Shown piece after piece: positions 58,345-64,000 of a DNA stretch of 64,000 nt. Below the pieces are notes generated by a model. That model was given only the letters and a program-made list of their open reading frames with translations. It ran no database searches and was not told the DNA's origin. A program made the translations under genes and the position numbers. Source of the stretch: Avena insularis (lineage: Eukaryota > Streptophyta > Magnoliopsida > Poales > Poaceae); the NCBI GenBank assembly GCA_023614405.1, contig CM042685.1, forward strand, positions 236,075,661 to 236,139,660, given 5' to 3'. Each line of letters begins with the position of its first letter. Position 1 is the stretch's first letter.

Positions 58345-59606
58345 GTTGTCGTCTCTTCAACTCTTCCATTGGCTTTGTTGTAGACTCTATAAGCATGGGA
58401 CTGATTTGAGTAGCCAACGAAAATTCCTTCTTGAGCCTTGGATTCAAACTTGGACAACCGAACTCCTTTCTTGAGAATGTAACACTTGCAACCAAACACC
58501 CCAAAGTAGCTAACATTAGGCTTTTTCCCGGTGAGAAGTTCATAGGGGGTCTTGTTCTTTTTCTTGCAGAGATAAAGCCGGTTGGTTGCATGGCAAGCGG
58601 TGGAGATGGCCTCGGCCCAAAAGTTGTATGGAGACTTGAACTCAGCTAGCATAGACCTAGCCGCATCCATCAATGTGCGATTCTTCCTTTCGGCAACTCC
58701 TTTTTGTTGAGGAGTGTAGGGAGTGGAGTATTGATGCTTGATTCCTTCATCACTGAGAAACTCATCCAAGGTATAGTTTTTGAACTCGGTGCCATTATCA
58801 CTTCGAATTGAGAGAATAGTTGCATTGTGCTTCCGTTGAACCTCATTAGCAAAGTCGATGACGGTTTGTTGAGTCTCACTCTTGTACTTGAAAAAGAACA
58901 CCCAAGTGTATCTTGAGAAATCATCCACAATAACCAAGCAATACTTCTTGCCTCCAAGGCTATCATGAGAGGGAGGACCAAAGAGATCCATATGCAAAAG
59001 CTCCAAACACCTCTCGGTAGTGATTTGATTGAGCGCTTTGTGAGGAGTTTCATGCATCTTCCCTTCAATACAAGCCCTGCACACACGATCTTTGGCAAAA
59101 GAAACATCGTTAATTCCAAGGATGTGGCCCTCGGAGTGAAGTCTTTGCAAAGTCCTCACGTTGACATGGGCTAGGCGGCGATGCCACAACCAGCCCTTGT
59201 CGGCTTTAGCATAGAGACATAGAGCATGAGGAGTAGTGGTCCCTGAAAAGTCCACCACATACAAGTCATGTTCTACATATCCTACAAAAGCCACCTTGAG
59301 AGACTTGCTCCACATGAGGACCACGGAATGAGAATTAAAGAAAGAAGAAAGACCCATAAGAGCAAGAGCACGAACTGAGAGTAAGTTGTAACCAAGAGTT
59401 TTGACAAGCATGACGTCAACCAAGGATACATCCGGGGTTACCACCACTTTGCCAAAACCCAAAACCTGAGAGCTTGTTTTGTCACCGTAGGAGACCATGG
59501 TGTTGGCAATATTGGGCCTCAATTCGGTCATGATAGACTTGCTTCCGGTCATATGACTTGTGGCACCACTATCAAGCACCCATTTTGATCCGCCGGAAGC
59601 ATAGTC
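58341..59606 (-). CDS. Element D protease and integrase (pol part 1)
   Basis: Open for over 410 codons. Protease active site LDSGATSHMTG begins the recognisable part at about 59576. Counting from the valine at 59577-59579 as residue 1: integrase zinc site H133, H138, C167, C170; catalytic D198 (LLHMDLFGP), D261 (IRSDNGTEF) and E297 (GVAERKNRT), a perfect D,D35E spacing; then NFWAEAISTACHATNR and the C-terminal FGVFGCKCYI and GIFVGYSNQS. The frame opens after a TAG at 59607-59609 and is offset from gag, so it needs a frameshift, splicing or another mechanism to be expressed. It ends at a frameshift near 58345. All key integrase residues are intact. Confidence 0.88.
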   Translation of the reverse strand, partial: DYASGGSKWVLDSGATSHMTGSKSIMTELRPNIANTMVSYGDKTSSQVLGFGKVVVTPDVSLVDVMLVKTLGYNLLSVRALALMGLSSFFNSHSVVLMWSKSLKVAFVGYVEHDLYVVDFSGTTTPHALCLYAKADKGWLWHRRLAHVNVRTLQRLHSEGHILGINDVSFAKDRVCRACIEGKMHETPHKALNQITTERCLELLHMDLFGPPSHDSLGGKKYCLVIVDDFSRYTWVFFFKYKSETQQTVIDFANEVQRKHNATILSIRSDNGTEFKNYTLDEFLSDEGIKHQYSTPYTPQQKGVAERKNRTLMDAARSMLAEFKSPYNFWAEAISTACHATNRLYLCKKKNKTPYELLTGKKPNVSYFGVFGCKCYILKKGVRLSKFESKAQEGIFVGYSNQSHAYRVYNKANGRVEETTT

Positions 59607-59617
59607 CTACAAGAAAA

Positions 59618-62140
59618 TCAAGCCTTGGTTTTAGGTACCCATTTTGCAATGGGTCCCCTTTTGTTAGTGACAAGAACCTTTGGCACCCAAATGGCCCAAT
59701 GATAATCATGCGTGTAAGACGTTCCCACGTATCTAGCATATACATGACCATCATAAGATTTGCAAAGAATATAAGAGGGATTGTTCTTTCTGGCAAAGTT
59801 GTCACTTTGCAAGAGGGTTAGGCTGTGTGATACCCCTTGGGACATGCCCTTGTTCTTTTTCTTCTTCTTGTTCTTGTTCTTCTTCTTCTTCTTCTTCTTA
59901 TTCTTCTTAGTCTTGGCAATTTTATCCTTCAACACCTTGACTTCCTCTATGAGATGCTCATGCTTGCAACAAAGGTTAGGAGAGCTAGACAAGTCTATAA
60001 TTTGCACAGCGGAAGACTTAGAGAGATCACAAGTTAATTGAGTTTGAAGTTGTTCATGGGCTTCAAAAAGATTTGAGAATTTACTCTCCAAGGCTTTGTG
60101 TTCCTCTTTGAGTTTCTCAAGATCCTTTTGAGTCCTATCATGACCACCCACAAACTCAGCATTTTCTTTCTTGAGAACCTTAATCAAAGCAAGAGCATGG
60201 TCACGTTCTTTAATTGTAGAGGTCAAAGTGTTGTTATGATAATCTACAAGCTTAGACACATTTTCTTCAAGATTAATTCTCATATTTTGTTCATCTTCAA
60301 GACTTTGAGTGAGAGAGGCAATTTCATCGGCGGCATCTCTTTCATTTTTACTTAGCAAGCCAAGAAGTTCTTCCTTTTCATCTAAGGCATCTCTAGCATT
60401 GTCAAGTTGTGCAAGTAAGGACTCAAAGCAGTTTTTAGTTTCTTCATCTAAGGTAGCAACAAATTCACACATGTCAATCATCTCTTTCTTCACCTCTAGA
60501 CCAACAAGATCAAGAGAGGAAGGCTCACTAGAGATGGGTTGAGGAGTGGGTTTCGGTGTTACCTCGGTGGCCTTGGCCATGAAGCACATTTGGTTGGAGG
60601 AGATGACATTTTCATTTGGCGAGTCGAAGAGGGATAGACGTGGAGTTGAGGTAGTGGCAATAGCAGCAACCCCCACAATCTCTCCACCATTAACTTCATC
60701 ATCATCATCATCTTCATCCGTGCCCGAAAGATATTCTTCATGGACCACAATTGCTCGTTCCTTGTTAGTGGCGTTCTTGATGGCGTAGTTCTTGTTCAAA
60801 GGATGAGGAGGTCTTGACTTGATCTTGCGAATGAGACGACCACCATTGTCTTCACAGTTCTCAAAGGGACACTTGGCCACGAAGTGAATCTTGTCATTGC
60901 AATTGTAACACGACCTTGCTTTGGGAGACTTGTTGGGTGAGTTGAATCTTGAGTTGTCCCTTGACCTTGACTTGAACCCAGACTTGTTCCAAAAGGCCCT
61001 TGAAGCGAGAGCAAGATGTTCGTTGAAGGCACATTTGAGATCCTCTTGAGACCACTCACTTGATGTATCATCATCATCAACTTCAATAGCCTTGGCCTTC
61101 AAAGAAAGATTCACTTTGGTTGACCCAATAGCTCTAGCTCGAGCGGACTCCGCATTCTTCTTGGCAATAGTCATGGCAATAACTTCACTCAAGATTTCTT
61201 GGGAGGTCATTAAGTGAAAGTTGGTTCTTCCCTTGATAGAGTTGAGATTTTGTTCTTGAAATGGGAGGAGAGCTTGAATGAACTTCCTCTTCATAAACTT
61301 ATCATCAACATAGTGAGCCCCAAGGTCCCTCATAGTGGAACAAAGGACCTTAAGGCGCCTATACATGTCTTCGGGGGTCTCATCATCTTGCATTGCGAAA
61401 CCATCGCACTCGTTGTTGATCTCATCAAACTTGGAGCTTTGGATGCTAGCATTCCCAACAAAGAGCTCGGTGAGTTGATCCCAAGCTTCCTTCGCGGTGT
61501 CAAATTGGCGAATGTGAGCAAAATCCTTTGGAGTCAAGGCCTTTTGAATCATTCCCAAAGCTGTGGCATTGAGTTGCTTGTCCACCACTTCACCTCGTGT
61601 CAACTTCTTTGGGTCATATGGAGAGAATCCATCCTCCACAATCCTCATTAACTCAATGGATGAGCTGGAAATATGTGAGCGCATTAGATATTGCCAATTG
61701 GCGAAATTAGAAGTATCTAGCATGGATGGTGCTCCTTGAGGTTTAATGTGTGGCATGGGGATGGGTGAATCTGGAGTGTACTTCGGCGGTGGGGGTACCG
61801 CCGAGTAGTCCTTTCCTCCATTTTCCTCTTTGGAAGTTGGGTTCTCGGGCTCCTCGATGTTCTCACTTGGAACCTTGGTAGAGGTTTGAGCAACAAAACC
61901 AAGTCCCAAGTGAGTGGTGGCAGCCGTGGGAGTTACCCCAGGGGCGGACACCGTAACAGTGGGAGGAACCTCGTCGGGTTGGGGTGTGTCAATAGCAACC
62001 ATGGGGTTTGGCTTTAGGGACTGCAAGAGAGTCATCATTTCCTCGAACTTGGACATCATGGATGACTCCAATTGCTTGAGGTCATCCATAGTGGCCAAGT
62101 TCTTGGATTTTTCGGTTTCACTACCCCCTTCGTCGCCCAT
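59618..62140 (-). CDS. Element D gag (840 residues, intact frame)
   Basis: Starts at ATG 62140 (MGDEGGSETEKSKNLATMDD), about 40 bases inside the PBS. A Pro-rich N-terminus is followed by the UBN2-type gag core at about 140-300 (FANWQYLMRSHIS, AKEAWDQLTELFVG, ETPEDMYRRLKVLCSTMRDL). A CCHC zinc knuckle at 411-424 (CYNCNDKIHFVAKC) has all four ligands. Then come an acidic Asp run, a long coiled coil at about 560-745, and a very basic Lys/Asn run near 775-800. The C-terminus GPIAKWVPKTKA ends at TGA 59618-59620. Forms the virus-like particle and binds element RNA in relatives. The length and coiled coil are typical of SIRE/Maximus. No internal stop despite its length. Confidence 0.9.
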   Translation of the reverse strand: MGDEGGSETEKSKNLATMDDLKQLESSMMSKFEEMMTLLQSLKPNPMVAIDTPQPDEVPPTVTVSAPGVTPTAATTHLGLGFVAQTSTKVPSENIEEPENPTSKEENGGKDYSAVPPPPKYTPDSPIPMPHIKPQGAPSMLDTSNFANWQYLMRSHISSSSIELMRIVEDGFSPYDPKKLTRGEVVDKQLNATALGMIQKALTPKDFAHIRQFDTAKEAWDQLTELFVGNASIQSSKFDEINNECDGFAMQDDETPEDMYRRLKVLCSTMRDLGAHYVDDKFMKRKFIQALLPFQEQNLNSIKGRTNFHLMTSQEILSEVIAMTIAKKNAESARARAIGSTKVNLSLKAKAIEVDDDDTSSEWSQEDLKCAFNEHLALASRAFWNKSGFKSRSRDNSRFNSPNKSPKARSCYNCNDKIHFVAKCPFENCEDNGGRLIRKIKSRPPHPLNKNYAIKNATNKERAIVVHEEYLSGTDEDDDDDEVNGGEIVGVAAIATTSTPRLSLFDSPNENVISSNQMCFMAKATEVTPKPTPQPISSEPSSLDLVGLEVKKEMIDMCEFVATLDEETKNCFESLLAQLDNARDALDEKEELLGLLSKNERDAADEIASLTQSLEDEQNMRINLEENVSKLVDYHNNTLTSTIKERDHALALIKVLKKENAEFVGGHDRTQKDLEKLKEEHKALESKFSNLFEAHEQLQTQLTCDLSKSSAVQIIDLSSSPNLCCKHEHLIEEVKVLKDKIAKTKKNKKKKKKKNKNKKKKKNKGMSQGVSHSLTLLQSDNFARKNNPSYILCKSYDGHVYARYVGTSYTHDYHWAIWVPKVLVTNKRGPIAKWVPKTKA

Positions 62141-62177
62141 AGTCTCTTAGGTGGTAAAGCTCGAAATAAGAGCCTTG

Positions 62178-62191
62178 GCTCTGATACCAGT
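62178..62191 (-). other. Element D primer-binding site
   Basis: The plus strand reads GGCTCTGATACCAG next to the LTR, so the element strand has CTGGTATCAGAGCC; initiator-Met tRNA type. Confidence 0.9.
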
Positions 62192-63744
62192 TGAAAGTAC
62201 CGACTTGATACGACTAGAGTGGGGGGTGAATAGGCGTCTACCCAATTTTAATTTGTTTCTCACTTTTAGGCTCAACGAGAAAGGAAGTTATCTGGAGATG
62301 CAACTAAGTGAACAACCTAAATGCAAGAAAACAAACACCAACAACAAAAACAGTAAATAGCAAGGAGTAAAGGAAGGGAACAAAGTAACCGGAGAGGAGA
62401 CACGGAGATGTAATTCCCGTAGTTCACTCCCAAGGAGCTACGTCTATGTTGGAGAGGTGTCGGGGCCACACAAGGTCACCCGAGCGCCACAAAGGCCTCA
62501 CCTTCTTCTCCGGTGAGCTCCCCCACAAAGGAGGCCTCACAATCCACTAACCGGTGACCTTGAAGGCGCCAACCGAAACCTTTACACCGAGGTTGAGGGG
62601 GAGGCTCCACAACTCAATTGGAGGCCCTCAACGACACCTCGAAGCTTTACAACGCACGCCTTAGCTTCGAGGATGCCCTGCACAGTCTAGGGTTCCAAGA
62701 AACCCAAGAGCAACAAGATCCACAAAGGATGGGTGGGGAAATCAAATCTTCTTAGGTGGAAGTGTAGATCTAGGTCACCTCCCTCACCTCTCAAAAGATC
62801 AAGTCATTTGAGTGGCTAGAGAGAGAGATCTAGTGAGGTGAAGCTCAAGCATTAATGGAGGAGAGAGAAAAATTCGAGAGAGAGTGGGAGGAAGAAGAGG
62901 GGTGCCTTAAATAGGCCCCCTCGCGCTGAATCGTTACAGCCCCCGCGTCCTCACCGGAAGTTCCGTTCCGGTGAGAGGCCGGAAGTTCCGCCCAGCCTGG
63001 CTCCAATGGTCATCAGACCATTGACGCCCGCTCCAGAAGCGCAGCCGGAAGTTCCGGTGAACTTCCGATGCAAGTTCCGACCAAGTTCCGGCAAATAGCA
63101 CACTTCAAAACAGAAGGTTACTGAGCCGCCACCGGAACTTGGGGCGGAACAAGGGGCGGAACTTTTGGGTCATGGCGAAATCGACCGGAAGTTCCGGCTT
63201 CTGGCGGAAGTTCCGCTCAGGAACTTTTGGCAGGACAAGTTCCGATGCAAGTTCCGGCCCAAGTTCCGGCAAATAGAACTCTTCGAACAGAAGGTTACTG
63301 ATTCACCATCGGAACTTGGGGCGGAACTAGCGTCGGAACAAAGTGTAGAACAGCCCGCAGAAAAAGTTTGAGCGGAACTTCTGGCCTATGACCGGAAGTT
63401 CCGGTGAGACACAAAAGGCCCCAACAGAATAGGAACACGCTCTCTCACGGGATAATGGAATGGCTGTGGCGGTGCATATAGGTTTGTGCAAGAACAAGTG
63501 ATTTCCCCCAGCCTTCCAAAGTGGACCCCCTCTTAATAGTACGGTGACCTAAAAACAATAACCGGAGAGAAACTAGGAGAAGACTAAAAAAGGCCACCAT
63601 CTTCATGAGATCCCAAGAGAGCATCCACCACTATAGAAGGAGACATCAACAATGTTTCCCCTGAAACTCAAGCGCATAATTAAAACACATTTGGCATTAT
63701 CATTAACACCAAAAAAGATACCATGAGAAGATATAGTCCTTTCA
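62192..63744 (-). repeat. Element D 5' LTR (1553 bp) with promoter and GGAAGTTCC array
   Basis: Same termini as the 3' LTR (TGAAAGTACC to GTCCTTTCA) and flanked by CAAAC on the outside. A TATA-like box on the minus strand (CTATTTAAGG, about 62905-62915) is preceded on that strand by the dense motif array at 62950-63410, so the array occupies the U3 promoter region. Confidence 0.92.
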
Positions 63745-63749
63745 CAAAC

Positions 63750-64000
63750 CCGTGCAAAATTGGGGCAATCTCCACAAGAAGCCAAGAGTAACAAGCTTCT
63801 TGATTTCACCAACCAAATCCTCCGATAAGAACTCAAACCGATGCACCTAATTCAATGGCAAGTCCTTCAGTCTCAAATTACACCAAAGCTACAAAAGATA
63901 TTGGGGGAATAAGAGAGGAAGACCACAAGAGGAAATCTATAAAAGAAACCCTAAGATCTAGATCCCAAGATCCCCTTTCAAATCCCCCAAAGAGGCTCAA
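63750..64000 (-). repeat. LTR C, third fragment (runs off the window)
   Basis: Begins CCGTGCAAAATTGG after the second copy of D's target duplication CAAAC and resumes the sequence interrupted at 51318. Nothing coding is seen. The far end of this LTR and the rest of element C are outside the window. Confidence 0.55.

Larger units (their letters stand above)
51319..63744 (-). mobile_element. Element D: Maximus/SIRE-lineage Copia element with env-like third frame
   Basis: 12.4-kb element reading right to left: 5' LTR 62192-63744, PBS 62180-62191, gag, protease-integrase, linker, RT-RNase H, long spacer, env-like frame, PPT, 3' LTR 51319-52888. Perfect target-site duplication CAAAC (51314-51318 and 63745-63749). 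Large size, about 1.55-kb LTRs, a long gag with coiled coil and an extra frame 3' of pol are the marks of the SIRE/Maximus lineage. LTRs differ by roughly 2-2.5% by eye. It is the best-preserved element in the window, but pol carries two in-frame stops and two frameshifts. Confidence 0.92.

Noticed and set aside
59781..60041. Plus-strand frame with long Phe runs
   Set aside because: Reverse shadow of the Lys-rich (AAG/AAA) tail of element D gag.

Overview
This window is plant nuclear DNA from a large-genome pooid grass, probably Triticeae or Aveneae. The evidence is nested LTR retrotransposons of cereal type: Angela/BARE/WIS-like and Maximus/SIRE-like Copia, a Tat-lineage Gypsy and a Sabrina-like solo LTR, plus Stowaway-type MITEs. 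I see no intact host gene, no rRNA or tRNA gene and no CRISPR array. Nearly all coding-looking sequence belongs to transposable elements, much of it broken. Family names are from memory of LTR ends and protein motifs; no search was run.

Layout. (1) 1-12422: an old minus-strand Copia element (H) with a short LTR at 12074-12422. It is split by a Sabrina-like solo LTR (124-1680, TSD ATTGC) and by a plus-strand Angela-like element (A, 2702-10730). A deletion removed the start of A's 5' LTR together with H's integrase core. (2) 12423-16278: low-copy-looking DNA without a recognisable gene, with a diverged tandem duplication near 15.7-15.9 kb. (3) 16279-28801: a complete Tat-like Gypsy element (G, minus strand, TSD GAGAG, twin 499-bp LTRs). 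It carries a broken gag-pol and, on the opposite strand between pol and the 3' LTR, a multi-exon antisense gene. (4) 28807-32013: unclassified DNA, a LINE ORF1 relic, an AT-rich tract and two MITEs. (5) 32014-42099: an older, probably Gypsy element (E, minus), split by a full-length Angela/BARE-like Copia (F, 32972-41567, minus, TSD ACCTG). (6) 42100-64000: one SIRE-type LTR (C) cut into three pieces by a second Angela-like element of A's family (B, 42106-50873, plus, TSD GAAAG) and by a 12.4-kb Maximus/SIRE-like element (D, 51319-63744, minus, TSD CAAAC). D keeps long gag and protease-integrase frames and a 3' env-like frame.

Relative order from nesting: E and H are oldest; C, F and the solo LTR came later; B and D (inside C) and A (inside H) are later than their hosts. 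LTR pairs of G, B and D differ by about 2-2.5% by hand comparison, so these are recent insertions.

The two most notable systems are the intron-containing antisense gene inside G, with a domain resembling the grass 'putative gypsy type transposon' family, and the env-like third frame of D, which seems to begin just after a splice acceptor. Both kinds of extra frame are known from related elements, so they are not new classes. The arrangement here, with repeated internal polypurine-tract-like motifs in both elements, deserves a closer look.
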